Translations under genes and position numbers: made by a program
NCBI RefSeq assembly: GCF_029873635.1
Contig: NC_080421.1
Span: 36,064,617-36,128,616, forward strand
Length of the DNA: 64,000 nt
Direction of reading: 5' to 3'
DNA from: Malania oleifera
Taxonomy: Eukaryota; Streptophyta; Magnoliopsida; Santalales; Ximeniaceae
Shown: in pieces, positions 45,282 to 56,672 of the stretch
Position numbering within the stretch: position 1 is the stretch's first letter
How the letters are laid out: each line of letters opens with the position of its first letter
The notes under the pieces: generated by a model
Told to the model about the DNA's origin: nothing
The model's database searches: none
The model's input: the letters and a program-made list of their open reading frames with translations, nothing else

Positions 45282-46470
45282 GGTAAGGTATACCTTGGCA
45301 ATGATCAGCCTTGCGACATAACTGGAAAGAGAATTGTGAAGATCAAGACGAATGGATCCGTATGGAAGATGAAGGATGTCAGATATATTCCAAACCCAAG
45401 AAAAAACTTAATCTTAGTTGGACAATTGATAGATGAGTGATACACAACAACATTATTTGGCGATGAATGCAAGATTTCAAAGGGTGCATTGTCAATTGCA
45501 CTAGGTAAGAAAAGTGGAACACTTTATATAACTTCTAATGCTTGCATGTCTATTTCAATTGTTATAGGAAATGATGATAACAACATTTGGCATCAACAAC
45601 TCGGTCATATGAGTGAGAAGGGACTCAGGGTGATGCACTCAAAGGGAAAGTTGAGTGATCTATGGTCAATAGAGATTGATATGTTCGAGGATTGCGTATT
45701 CAGGAAACGAAAGAGGGTTAGTTTCCGAATATACACCAGTACCTCAAATAAGGAGATACTTGAACTAGTCCATTTAGATGTTTGGGGACCGACGATCGTC
45801 TCATCCACAGATGGAAGGAATTACTTTGTGGCATTTATTGATGATTATTCTCGGAAGGTGTGGGTTTACTTTCTGAAATATATATCTAATTTCTTTGATG
45901 CTTTCAATATTTGGAAAGCAATGGTTGAAAATGAAACTGGTTTAAAAATCAAGAAGCTGAGAACTAACAACGGTGGTGAGTATGAAGACACCAAGTTCAA
46001 GAAATTATGCTATGAGCATGGTATCAAGATGAAAAGAATTGTGCCAGGTATGCCTCCGCACAACGACATAGCCGAGCAGATGAACCAGTCATTGACTGAA
46101 AGAGCCAGAAGCATACGTATGTAGTTAGGCTACCAAAGCAGTTATGGGCAGAAGCAGTCTACACAAAAACATACTTGATTAATAGGAGTCCATCAGTACC
46201 ATTGGATCACAATATACCAAAAGAGGTATGGAGCGAAAAAGAGGTGACACTTTCACATTTGAAACTGTTGATTGTGCTGCAGATGTACATATCATTGATT
46301 ATCCAAAGTCCCGAAAATGCACCTTCGTTGGTTATGGTGAAGATGAGTATGGGTATTGTATTTGGGATGATTAAAACAAAAATGTGATTTGAAGAAGATA
46401 TGTGATCTTTAATGAAAAGGTGATGTACAAAGACAGACGCATAACATAACCCATAGAATTCACAGAACCA
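45282..46470 (+). pseudogene. Copia protease end, preintegrase and integrase
   Basis: Starts in the resumed protease (GNDQPCDITGKRIVKIKTNG, VWKMKDVRYIPNPRKNLILV), then the frame 45489-46124: NNIWHQQLGHMSEKGLRVM, LVHLDVWGPTIVSSTDGRNY (first Asp), KIKKLRTNNGGEYED, PGMPPHNDIAEQMNQSLTE. The second catalytic Asp of the SDNGGE motif is Asn (45966-45968); the catalytic Glu is present. A stop at about 46123 and a frameshift follow before NRSPSVPLDHNIPKEVWSEK and degraded linker. Confidence 0.83.
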
Positions 46471-47764
46471 GTTTAGAATAAAACAACCTATGTAGACTTG
46501 GATGATGTCCTATAAGGTATCGGGACACAATAGAGAAACACCAAGATTCCTTAGGTAGAGCATACACAATAGCAAATCGCCGAGAATCCTTAGGAAGAGG
46601 AACCTATGGAGCAGATTGTCGCACCACCGCCTTCTACTCAAACTTCGGAGCTTAGGAGATCTTCTCAACTGCATGTACCAAATAAAAGGTATATGGATTA
46701 TTTACTTCTTATAGATGCAAGAGAACCTAAATGTTATGATAAAACATGTCAAACAGGAGATTCAAGAAAATGGGACCTTGCAATGAAGAAGGAGATGAAG
46801 TCCTTTAACTCCAACAAAACGTGAAACTAGCTAAGTTGCTAAAAGGTAAGAAGGTTCTTCACAACAAGTAGGTGTATAGGATCAAAAAGGAACATGACAT
46901 ATCCAGGAGGTACAAAGCCTGATTGGTAGTCAAAGGCTTCAAGCAGAAGGAAGGAATTGACTACACTGGCATCTTTGCACTAGTTATGAAGTTAACAAGC
47001 ATTATATCAGTCTTTAAATTTGTTGCCTCAAAGGGCCTACATCTCGAGCAGTTAGATGTGAAGACGACATTTCTTCATGATGATATTGATGAGGAGATTT
47101 ACATGCAATAGCCAGAAGGATTCTCAATAAAAGGTAAAAAGGATCTTGTGTACAGATTGAAGAATAGTTTGTATGGTCTCAAACAAAGTCCTAGACAATG
47201 GTACAAAAAATTTGACAACTTTATACGTAGGAAAGATTTTTAGAAGTGCAATACCGACCATTACTGTTGCAACTTGAAGAGGTATCAGTCTAATTATATC
47301 ATTCTATTGCTATACACACGACTAGATATAGAAGAGATCAGGAAATTGAAGCAGCAAATGTTAGAAGAGTTTGACATAAAGGACTTGAGTTTAGCAAAGC
47401 ATATACTTGGGATGCAGATCTCTAGAGATAAGCAACAGGGAATGTTGCGGTTATCTTAGTCGGAGTATATTATCCGTGTTTTACAGAGATTCTACATTAG
47501 CAGTGCCAAAGCAATAAATACACCATTGGCCGATCACTTCTACCTCTCCAAGGATCAGGCTCCTCATACAAATGAAGGGAAGGACTTCATGGCTAAGGTA
47601 CATTACACCTCAGCCACTGGAAGTCTTATGTATGTCATGGTTGGTAGCAGACCAGACATTGGTCAAGAAATGGGAGTTGTTAGCAGGTTCATGTCAAATT
47701 CAGTGAAGACTCATTAGGAAGTAGTGAAGTGGATCTTGAGGTATCTACGTGGCACTATTGATAA
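46471..47764 (+). pseudogene. Copia RT, active-site segment deleted
   Basis: Linker EQIVAPPPSTQTSELRRSSQ, RKWDLAMKKEMKSFNSNKT, then [60 protein letters not shown]. Where YVDDMLIAG is expected the frame reads LLLYTRLDIEEIRKLKQQ, so about 20 residues including Val-Asp-Asp are missing (near 47305-47330). Then LAKHILGMQISRDKQQGMLR and TSATGSLMYVMVGSRPDI to WILRYLRGTID, where the solo LTR interrupts. At least seven in-frame stops. Confidence 0.83.
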
Positions 47765-49682
47765 TGTTAGTTTTACTATAATCCCAAAAGGGGGGTGAAT
47801 TGGTATTTTAAAAATTTATTCCTTAGGTCAATCCACTAATAGTAGTATTACACAAGTCTAAGGTCAATCTAGTGCATATAAAATAAATCAATATAAATAA
47901 TCAGCGCAAATTAAATTGCACAATTGATTTAACTAAGCATGCACAATAAAGTATTAAATGGAGACGACACCAAAAATGTTATCAAGGTTCAGCAAACTAC
48001 CTACGTCCCCGCCTTGGCTAACAAGTACAAGGATTACACTATAAGCTCACTTAACGGGTGGAACGACACATAAACAATCATATCAATTAGCACAGGGCTG
48101 ATCTTAACCTTTACATACAATCCTTACCGGGCTGGATTACCGCCCCGCCTAGAATACAACAATATTTCTTAATAATAAACTAGGTACAGTGATTATGCTT
48201 CTCAATCAAGCAGATATGTACCAAATGTAACCAATCAACCATACATCAATAGTATAGGAAATTGTAAGCTCAGTGATATGATTTTGTACAAGCAAACACT
48301 CAGTAAGGTATATTCACAAATGTGCTCAAGATTATTCTAACAAGCTATTTCTTTGAAACAAAATATAACAAATCTCAATAAAAGTTTAGGGTTTCAAAGA
48401 TGTTGCAAACAATATTCAAACAATCTCAAAATATTTTTCTCAATGAAATAAGCACAAGATTTGTTTGAAAAAAATATAGCTTGCAAAATATTTTGCACAA
48501 CAAAAATTATAGCTATAGGAATCTTGCAATAACAACGCAAAGATCCACAAGCTAGTGAGTTTTTCCCAAACACTAGATTTATCAAACTAAATCTATGGGT
48601 AAACTCTTTGCTTAACTCTCCAAAATCAATAACAATCAATAATCAAAGTATTGAGAGTTTTAAGTAATCTATGAAAAAACAATATCACAATAAGCACTCT
48701 CACAATACTAGGATTTATCAAAGGAATGAGTGTATGAGAGGTAATGAAGAAGATTGAGCAAAATGAGCCTTTTGGGTTTGAGAGGATTTTTGCTAATCGA
48801 TTTCACTAATCTCTTTCTAATTTGCACAAATGAGGCCCTATATATAGAAGTTGCCCAAATTATTACTGTTAAGGACTCATAGGTTATTATTAGATTTGTT
48901 TAAAAACCATTTAGAAAAAATAACCCTGTTTAACTAATTTTAACCTTAGTAAAAAATAAACAACCCGAGAGTTTTTGGGTGGCTGAACCATGGTTCAGTT
49001 GCCTGAATAAACTTAGTTAAAAAAGCAACTTTTGAACATTCGGGGTGCCTAAATCAGGGTTCGATTCGTTGAACCTTCTGTATTTTCATTCTATCCACGT
49101 TTCGGTCATTTGGTCTATCATTCGATTAATCGAACTCAAGTATTCGGTAGCCCGGGGCCATTTTGAACGTAAAGTTCGGTTGGTTGATAGTTCGGTCGCC
49201 CATGGATGGTGTGTTCATTTTAGTTCAATTTGCTGAACTCAGGTCAATTTTGTTGACCGGTCCATAGTTTGGGCGCCCGATGTGTTTTGAACACAACGGG
49301 TCAGTCACCCAACCTCTCACATTTTTTTCCTATTAAGTCCATTTACACTTCAATTTATTCCCTTGATATTATAAGTGATTATGGGGACTATTTTGTGCAT
49401 TTTTGTAAGGACCTAAGGTCTTTTCTAAGGTTTATGAGCTTACAATAAACCTATATGCATGATATGTAGAGATTATTACAGACCTTTTCCTATATTTACT
49501 ATTAAAGACCCAAATTGAATAATAATATAAATTACAACATAAAGTAATCTTTAGAGTTTTCAGGCTTTACTTCAAGTGCCACCAATGTATCTATTAATAT
49601 AAACCTACGCACAAACTTGATAGTCATCAAATACTTGAGTATTTGTCATTATCAAAATCGGGTATGGCCTATGAGGTCAACA
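47765..49682 (-). mobile_element. Solo copia-type LTR, 1918 bp, TSD GATAA
   Basis: Plus-strand start TGTTAGTTTTACTATAATCC, end GAGGTCAACA; GATAA at 47760-47764 and 49683-49687. Its removal rejoins LRGTIDKCLCFGK in one frame. TATA-like ctatatatagaag near 48838; U3 array of ttcggtngcccga-like motifs at 48960-49310; leader motif near 47985-48020. Confidence 0.92.
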
Positions 49683-50228
49683 GATAAGTGCCTATGTTTT
49701 GGGAAAGGATACTTCAAAATTCAAGGGTATTTTGATGCCGATTTTGCTAGTGAAATTGATCACCGCATAAGCACCATCGGATATGTGTTCACTATTGGCA
49801 CAACAGCTGTTAGTTGAATGTCACAGAAATAGAAGATTGTTGTCCTATCCATTATAAAAGCTGAGTATGTAGTAGTGACAGAAGCCAGTAAAGAAATTAT
49901 TTGGTTTCAAGGTTTGTTGATAGAGTTCGAAATAAATCAGGAGAGGAATGTTTTGCATAGCGACAATCAGAGTGCAATACATATGGCAAAGAACTCTCAT
50001 TTTATTTTAGAATCAAACACATTGGATTACATTATCACTCCATCATATCTCTGTTAGAGGATGAAGTGTTTGAAAAAATCTAAGGTAGCAGAAATCCAAC
50101 AGATATGTTGACAAAGGTGGTGACTACAGAAAAACTGAAGTTGTGCTTAACTTCAGTTGGTCTTCATACTTGAAAACAGATTTGAGCACAACATTTATCT
50201 ATATACTAGTTGAGATGGTGTCTCTGTC
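49683..50228 (+). pseudogene. Copia RNase H and 3' end
   Basis: Reads KCLCFGKGYFKIQGYFDADF, DHRISTIGYVFTIGTTAVS, a stop, SQK, a stop, IVVLSIIKAEYVVVTEASKE and VLHSDNQSAIHMAKNSHF, the RNase H order of Tork-type copia elements. The end drifts out of frame after about 50057. It is a continuation of the RT pseudogene before the solo LTR. Confidence 0.83.
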
Positions 50229-50242
50229 TCCAAGTGGGAGAT
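50229..50242 (+). other. Polypurine tract of the plus-strand copia
   Basis: tccaagtgggagat immediately before the 3' LTR start TGTTAAAAAAATATG; purine-rich core aagtgggaga. Confidence 0.75.
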
Positions 50243-50691
50243 TGTTAAAAAAATATGAAAATGAAGAACTAAATGATGAGACTTAATGGCCTTGATAAGG
50301 ATGAGCTACAAATGAGAATAAGTCACGAAGGAGTCAGCTTTCATGTACTGGAATGAGAATGTTGCATGCTATTTCATCCCATTAAACCTAATAAATCTCT
50401 TCCTTTACTATCCATTCCATATATTTAAATAATAAGAGCAATTGTGCGTGAATGTGTGAATCAGCATGAGCAAGAGAGTGTGAGAGTATTGTGCTGAAGG
50501 TGAGAGAGAGAAAGGTGTGAAGAGAGTTGAGTTGAGTAGTGTCTCCTCTTCTTGTTTTCTCTCAGGTTATAGTAAATTTGGTGTGCCCCGTGGACGTAGG
50601 TCAGATTAGACCGAACCACGTAAATCAGGTGTTCTTATTTTGCATATTTATTTTTTTTTTGTGTGTGATTATTGTTCCTAGATCCCTAACA
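50243..50691 (+). repeat. 3' LTR of the plus-strand copia, 449 bp
   Basis: TGTTAAAAAAATATG to GATCCCTAACA. TATA-like atatatttaaataat near 50430, a purine-rich gagagagag leader, and the conserved leader motif ...GTGGACGTAGGTC..ACCGAACCACGTA near 50588-50625. Partner is the inverted copy at 29419-29868. Confidence 0.85.
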
Positions 50692-52472
50692 TTCAATGAC
50701 TATTGAAAGAGAGCTATTAGAGGAGCCGCAAAAGGGGGAGGCGCGATGCAACTTTGGTAGAGAGAGATCGGAGGAGGAAGGAAGAAGGAATAAGGAAGGA
50801 GGGAGGAATGTGAAAGAAGGAGGGAGAATAAAAGGGTTCAGGCAATAAGTTCGCATAAAATCGATTTTTTAAAAGTTGGTTCTGGCTTTGAAGTGACAAC
50901 ATGCAAGGGGCATGCAGGGGAGTAGGGGAGGGGGGCTAACACGTGGCATTAAGCGGCGCAGGTGAGGGAAGGGGGAGAGAATCCAAATCTAACTGTTTGA
51001 TTTTTTTTATTTTATTTGTTTATATAAGAACCAACTTGTGGAATATCAGTTCGGACTTGGACAAAACAGAGCAATGACGGGAGTAGGGGGAATCATGGGA
51101 CTTTAATTTTTTATTTTTATTTTTATTTTTATATGGAAACCTACTTTTCGAAAGTCGGTTGGGTTCATTTACGTAATTATATGACCAACTACCCTATAAT
51201 TGTGTTTATTTTATTTTAATTTAAATATTTTCATAAAAAACCTCAATATAAATTTTCAAAATTACCTATGTGACAATATTAAGAGGGCACTGAAAGCCAC
51301 AATAAGAATGTATCTTTTTAGCTCATGCCTTTTAGGATACCCTTTGGCTGCATAAGAAAGAAGACATTTCAATGTCTAAAGAATTATGGGGACGTAAGAG
51401 GGACTTTAAAGAGGCATAGCCTCTGTGGCTCTCTCATAATAGGAAAGTAATCCTCTTTTTACATGGTACATTTAACCTCTAAAAAAGAGTCTATATCAGG
51501 AAAGAAACAGAGGAACGAAAGTAGGGCACATGTTTTTCACTACTTTGCCCATTATCAGTGCCTCCCTTCTACATTCAATTCAAGTTTTGTAACTTATGCA
51601 TTGGAACTATATCTTGATCTGTATCTACGACCTTTCAAGTCTCCCTTCTACTTTAAAGATTTGTCATTAGATGGTCTAAGAAAAGAAAGTCACAACAGAA
51701 ACTAAGAAGGAAAAAGATTTAGATCATCACTTTTGACTAACAGGAAGGGAGAAAGAAAGGAGCCAAAAAGCCAAAAAAAAATAAAACCTGACTGTCTAAA
51801 TAAGCAAGCCAAGGCGCACTAGAAAATTTTATTTTCCTTCATCATTAATTCCTTTTTTTTTTTCAGTCACTTTTCTTTTTTCCTTTTTTCTTTTCTTCTT
51901 TCCCATCCTTCTTTCCTCTTCCATTGTCAATGGCATTTGAGCTGTGAATGCAGAGCAACTTATAATGCCGATTTTCTGAATTCAACGGGCACTTCAAAAT
52001 GAAAACATCCCGAAAAAAGCGAAATATAAAATTATAATTGATTAATGCAGCAACTAGTCTACGACTGTAGATGAATTTATGAGGAATTTTCCACAGAAAA
52101 GAGAAGCATTTATTTGCAATATAATCTTAGGAAACATACTTGATACAAGAAACAATCGACATCTAGGAAAATAAAAGGAATAGACGGGAAAAAAGAAAGA
52201 AACAATGAACTCAATAACCACAACAATGCGGCAGCAAATACCATCTACAATGCCTGCTTGCCTTAATGATCTACCCTCCCCTTTCCCCTGCCTTTCAGCT
52301 GTGTCCATTACAGACTGCTATCTGCTCTGCTCTGTTTCGAGCAAGCAGGCAGGGAAAATTTTTGATTCTTCATTTCTTCATGAAATGAAAGTGGTGGAAA
52401 TTTCGCCGTCGTCCTTGCAATTCAATGAACTAAAAAATCCAATATCCCTACACTCGATTTCCCAGATTACTT
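50692..52472. other. Intergenic region left of the ERF gene
   Basis: No coding region is recognised. Around 50860-51170 there are three short stretches of the kind aaaagttggttctgg, ccaacttgtggaatatcagttcgg and acttttcgaaagtcggttgg, possibly subterminal repeats of a decayed DNA transposon. 51840-51930 is a T-rich/CT-rich run. The last 300 bp before 52473 lie downstream of the ERF stop codon and would include its 3' UTR. Confidence 0.45.
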
Positions 52473-52925
52473 TTATTTCCTCCTCCTCTGCTCTTCCTCT
52501 TCTCCAAGCATCTCTTCCAAGAGCCTATCATCCAAGTACTCAAACTCTATCACTTGCGCTTCTCGCCCTCCGGATGAAGAAGAAGAAGCAAAAGAAGAGG
52601 AAGCAGAGGCCGATGCTGTCGACGAAATGGTGGCAGAGGAAGGCACAGAGCTTGAACTGTGGTACTGGTACTCATTGGGGAAGTTGAGGATGGCCAAATG
52701 CCCTCGCAGGGCGAACGCAGCCCTGTCGTACGCACGCGCTGCCTCCTCCGCCGTCTCGTAAGTCCCCAGCCAAAGGCGTGCCCCGTTGCGCGAAGGGTCC
52801 CGGATCTCCGCTGCGAACTTGCCCCACGGCCTGCGGCGGATTCCCCGGTATCGAAACTCCCTCCGCCCCCTCTCCTCCTCCTCCTCTCCACCCCTGCCCC
52901 TACCCCTCGAACCCCCTCCTTCCAT
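52473..52925 (-). CDS. AP2/ERF transcription factor, group IX (ERF095-098-like), 150 aa
   Basis: Likely nuclear GCC-box-binding regulator of the plant ERF family. ATG at 52925-52923 begins [13 protein letters not shown]; the frame is open further up only through a TTG, so this ATG is chosen. Residues 1-25 are Gly/Arg/Glu-rich. The AP2 domain covers residues 26-83: [18 protein letters not shown], then [36 protein letters not shown]. Ala38 and Asp43 are the pair typical of ERF rather than DREB proteins. Residues 90-118 are Ser/Ala-rich; residues 127-140 read [14 protein letters not shown], the acidic C-terminal motif of the small group IX ERFs, which in Arabidopsis act in defence and stress ethylene/jasmonate responses. 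Single exon, as usual for this group. No stop or frameshift: it is the one intact host gene in the window. Exact orthology not settled. Confidence 0.93.
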   Translation of the reverse strand: MEGGGSRGRGRGGEEEEERGRREFRYRGIRRRPWGKFAAEIRDPSRNGARLWLGTYETAEEAARAYDRAAFALRGHLAILNFPNEYQYHSSSSVPSSATISSTASASASSSFASSSSSGGREAQVIEFEYLDDRLLEEMLGEEEEQRRRK

Positions 52926-52983
52926 GTCAACGTAATTTCCACTGATGGTGAAATTAACCCAATTTAACTGCAACTAATGTCTA

Positions 52984-52991
52984 GCTATATA
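52984..52991 (-). promoter_or_regulatory. TATA-like box of the ERF gene
   Basis: The minus strand reads TATATAGC about 60 bp upstream of the ATG at 52925, a plausible spacing for a short 5' UTR. No other core element is clear. Confidence 0.45.
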
Positions 52992-53083
52992 CTGTGTGCT
53001 TGATTTTCAAACTTGGTGGCGATAATGAGGACGTAGGTTTGAACCTTGCATGTACATATATACGGTGATGCTCTTGTGCGTGC

Positions 53084-53085
<2 letters not shown>

Positions 53086-53118
<33 letters not shown>
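53086..53118. repeat. (GA)n microsatellite upstream of the ERF gene
   Basis: About 16 GA units (CT on the ERF strand), 160-195 bp upstream of the ATG. GA/CT tracts are common in plant promoters and 5' regions and bind BPC/GAGA-type proteins; a role here is only inferred. Confidence 0.95.
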
Positions 53119-53120
<2 letters not shown>

Positions 53121-56100
53121 TTCATTGGCATGCAATGAGGCAGGGAATCATATTTATATTGAAAACCTCGTTTTAATATGTTGGGCTTTGACCGGGGGGA
53201 AGAAGAGCATAAAGGTGCATCCATATACAGGCGATCCTAATTAATTTCGGATTGTTAATTAAATTGGGTCTCGTGGGTCATGAGAGTCGCATTGAATTGG
53301 GTCGTCCGGCGGGCGGAGGACATCGTTCGGCGGTCGCAGCCCACCAGTTTAGGCCGGGAATGGACCGGTTGAAGTATGTCCACGTGGGGGCCGCCAGCGG
53401 GGCCTTGGTTTATTCTGCTTGGTTAGTTAATGCTGCCTTGTGAAGGGAATTGTACGGTTCAATGGTATGCTGAATTGGGCACCTGAAGTGGACCGGGTGT
53501 GGATGAGGTTGGACTTTTGTTTTCCTTTCTTTTTGTTAAATAACAAATTTTCAAAACCTAACTATCTAAATGTTTAGGAAGAAGAGTTAAAAGAATTTTA
53601 TACTAATGTGGGACTGGACGGACATTAATATTCTCACTTAAGTTTATGGAGAAAATGAGATAAGGAGAAATTCAGCCCACGAAAGAGTTAAGTAGCCCAA
53701 GATTCCGCTCTGATACTATAGTAGAGAACTCATTCCCACAACCTAAGTGTTAAGGAGAGAGAGCTATTTAAGAGGATTTTATACTGGTTTTGAAATGTCT
53801 CACAGAAACGATGGGGGATTGGACGGACATTAATAATTTTTCAATTAAATTAACTTGATTTATTTCAAAATTACGGACTAATCAGATTTTAGATTGAGTG
53901 TCCAACTTAACAACATTTGTTTCAAACTTCCTAGTTAGCTATCTTTCATAAAATAATCAAATGATGCATGTCATATATGTATGCTCATTTTTTACTATGC
54001 TTGTACAAAAAAATAATTATAAGGAATACTCCTTTCATCAAGATAATATTTGAGAGTATGAATTTTGGATCTTAAATTTATAATTTGATAAATTTTAAAA
54101 CAATTTTATACTATATTTTATTCAAATTCAATGCAACTCTAAATCAAATGTCTCTTCGAGGGCAAGTGCAAAACATTATATTAATAGTTGGATCCACCAA
54201 GTGATGTACTTTTCAAATTGTATTCTTTATATTTGAATGATTTTGGTGATTTTAGGAAAGATTGAATCAAAATCATAATTTTTAATTAAAAATTATTTAA
54301 AAATAAAATAATCTAATTTATTATGTAAAATGTTACATGTTTAGACAATCTAATATGATAATTTCTTCCCATAATTCTTACTTATATGTTAATACAGCAT
54401 CTTATAATTGATGAATTTTCAATTCTTAAACATATATGTATGTATTGTTTTTTCTAACTCTTTCTCATTCAAAAAGTACATTTTTAACACTTTAATTTTT
54501 ATTTTTTTAATAAAATTAAATAGTAATTTTATTTCTTACTTTTTTTTTATTAAAAAGCAATAATATAAAAAAAATAAATTTTTCACAAAAAAAAAATGTG
54601 AGAAGGATTTTTGTTAGGGGGGTAAACACAATTAGCACCTAATCTCCCACAGCTTAAAAAGGATCCTTTGTTATTAGAAGAGTTACCCTAATGTTCACTC
54701 TATACAACACGACACCTTTAATTAGCTTTTCAAATTATGGTTGATTTGTTTATTGTATTTTTTTAGATCACTTATTTCATGAATATTACAAAAATTTCTT
54801 TGGGAGAATTAAGCAAGCAGACAAAATCGTGTGCATTTATAGTATATTTTCTTGACCTAGAGGATAATATGAATCCTTCAAAGAGACACTCATTTTATAA
54901 GGAGAAACTCAGTGTTAAATATTTTTATTTATAATTTAATATTCATTGATAAATTTAAAATTATTCCATAAAACTCTTTCTTTTTTTCATTTTAAGATTT
55001 AAATCATTCAATTAAATTCAAATTAGCATTAAAAATGACACACTAATAAGCATGATACCACATCATGACATATTAATTTATATATAATAAAAAAAAATAA
55101 GTTGTGAATATTAAAATCTCCAACTATAGGTTATCAAAAGAGTTAAAAACCATAAAATATGATTTTTTCGATTTTTTGAAAAATAGTCGGAAACCGACAG
55201 CAGAAACAAAAAACTAAAAATATGAACAAACATGCTTTTATATATATTTCTTCACGGGGAGAAATAGAAACAAAAAACAAAAAATATGAGCAATACCCAA
55301 CATACCCTTTGGTGAGTTATATGTATATTGGTGATGAGCGCTACAAGTGCCCATAAAATTAAATGATCGTGATAATTTATGAAAATTTTTAAGGGATTAA
55401 AGAGTTCTCACTTTTTTTTCCTTATAATTTGAAGGAAGATCACTATATTTTACTGCTTTGTCACTTAATAATAAATTAATGAAAAAATTATATAAGTGTT
55501 CCAAAAAATCAACAATCTGAGATGTAAAATTAAAAACTTGACTTTTGTACTAATAATAATTGTATTTATCTATTAAAAAAAATGAAGTTGGGACTTGGGG
55601 AAGGGACATTGGTACGCCCCAAAAAGCTAGACAGTGACAACATCTCATATTATTATTCTACAAAATGAAGGGCTCCTCGTGCGTTTACCAATTAGTTAAA
55701 AATAATTTTTTATACGAGAAAGGAAAACAGCAATGCATAAATTTAATTAGTTTAAATATTAAGGAGGCAGGAGACATAGTTTTTTTACTTTTATTTTTTG
55801 TTCTTATCTAAGAAAAAGCCATCTCTCCTTAAAAAAAAAAAAAAACCTCAAGTAGTACCTGTATGTGAGAAAAGGGGAAGTCAAAATTGGCTAAAAGAAA
55901 GATTTTGTAGGAATAATAATAATAAAAAAAAAAATTGGAGGAGGAAAATCATTGAAAAGAATTAGTATGTCATTGGTTGGTGGTACGCCGCTTGACCCAG
56001 AGGATTTTGTTGGACTGGATTTATCCACGTGGCAGAATGTAGGAGCTAGCAAAATTTGACAAAACCATGAACGCCCGTTGAATTTGCCACGGCCCCATTT

Positions 56101-56329
56101 GGGTGGCTGCAGTGCTACGGGGTCTATAACAAGTATATGTAGTCATCTACAGAACAAACTATGGGGCTTCCTTGAAGCTGCCTTTTTATGTGTTTTTGTG
56201 TTTATATATAATTAAACTTGTAGGATTTATGGCAATGTTTTATGTCAGGTATTAATTTATCTAATGTTTTAGTTGGTCATAGTATGTTTTTTAAAAAAAG
56301 AAAGAAATTTAGGAGAAAGAAAAATGTGA
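53119..56329. other. AT-rich intergenic region, no gene recognised
   Basis: 53280-53410 is a GC-rich patch without a convincing coding frame. 53585-53630 and 53770-53835 repeat ttttatact...ggacggacattaata. From about 53880 to 55950 the sequence is strongly AT-rich with A/T runs and no LTR, ORF or RNA gene visible. 55970-56140 has higher complexity (ttgacccagaggattttgtt..., ccacgtggc) and may be old promoter or TE sequence. Confidence 0.5.
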
Positions 56330-56658
56330 TTTTTGTTGTCTGTTTGAATTAGTTTTGTGTATGTGTCCCTGCCCTTTTATATGTGTTAAAACAAGAAAAA
56401 AGTGCACACGTAATGACGTGGTTCGACTGACTTCAGCCTACGTCCACAGGAAAGGTCACTCCTTTTTTCTTATTATTCAATGATTATCAACCATCAATTT
56501 ATACAGAATCAAGGATAGTTAATTTTAGCAAATGCACAATCTTTTCCTAAAAATAAAATATTCATGTGTCAAAGATAAAAGGAAGAATATACATCAAATA
56601 TTCTAACTCCAATCATGGCCAATCAGCCATAAATGAAACGAGACGGCTCATGCCAACA
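56330..56658 (-). repeat. 3' LTR (partial, left end uncertain) of the right-hand copia
   Basis: The LTR start on the minus strand, TGTTGGCATGAGCCG, is at 56658, right after a PPT. A TATA-like ataaattgatgg lies near 56500 and the leader motif ACGTGGTTCGACTGACTTCAGCCTACGTCC is near 56417-56448 (written in part here: ACGTGGTTCG and CTACGTCCAC). The other end would be a TG somewhere near 56330; no second LTR is available to fix it. Confidence 0.5.
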
Positions 56659-56672
56659 CTCTCCCTCAAGTT
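56659..56672 (-). other. PPT of the right-hand copia
   Basis: ctctccctcaagtt; minus-strand CTTGAGGGAGAG next to the LTR start, the usual form in this copia type. Confidence 0.75.

Larger units (their letters stand above)
29906..50691 (+). mobile_element. Plus-strand Tork-like copia, interrupted by three insertions
   Basis: PBS 29906; gag 30553-31420; [solo LTR 31421-33446]; protease 33447-33575; [gypsy 33576-45281]; preintegrase/integrase 45282-46400; RT 46600-47764; [solo LTR 47765-49682]; RNase H 49683-50180; PPT about 50229-50242; 3' LTR 50243-50691. Reading frames continue across each insertion once it and one target copy are removed. The short LTR (449 bp) and motif set (SWVLDSGASFH, PHNGVAERMNRTL-like, LQGYxDADxAG-like) suggest the Tork/Tnt1 group. 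Numerous stops make it inactive. Confidence 0.87.

Noticed and set aside
52205-52967. Plus-strand and alternate minus-strand frames over the ERF gene (for example 52659-52967 and 52942-52550)
   Set aside because: They overlap the AP2 domain in other frames; Arg/Pro/Leu-rich translations arise from the GC-rich ERF coding sequence.
52926-52973. N-terminal extension of the ERF protein starting MQLNWV
   Set aside because: The codon at 52973 is TTG, not ATG. The first ATG is at 52925 and gives an N-terminus like other small group IX ERFs.
53252-53443. 63-codon ORF in the GC-rich patch
   Set aside because: No known motif and composition typical of chance reading in GC-rich DNA; no homologue recognised.
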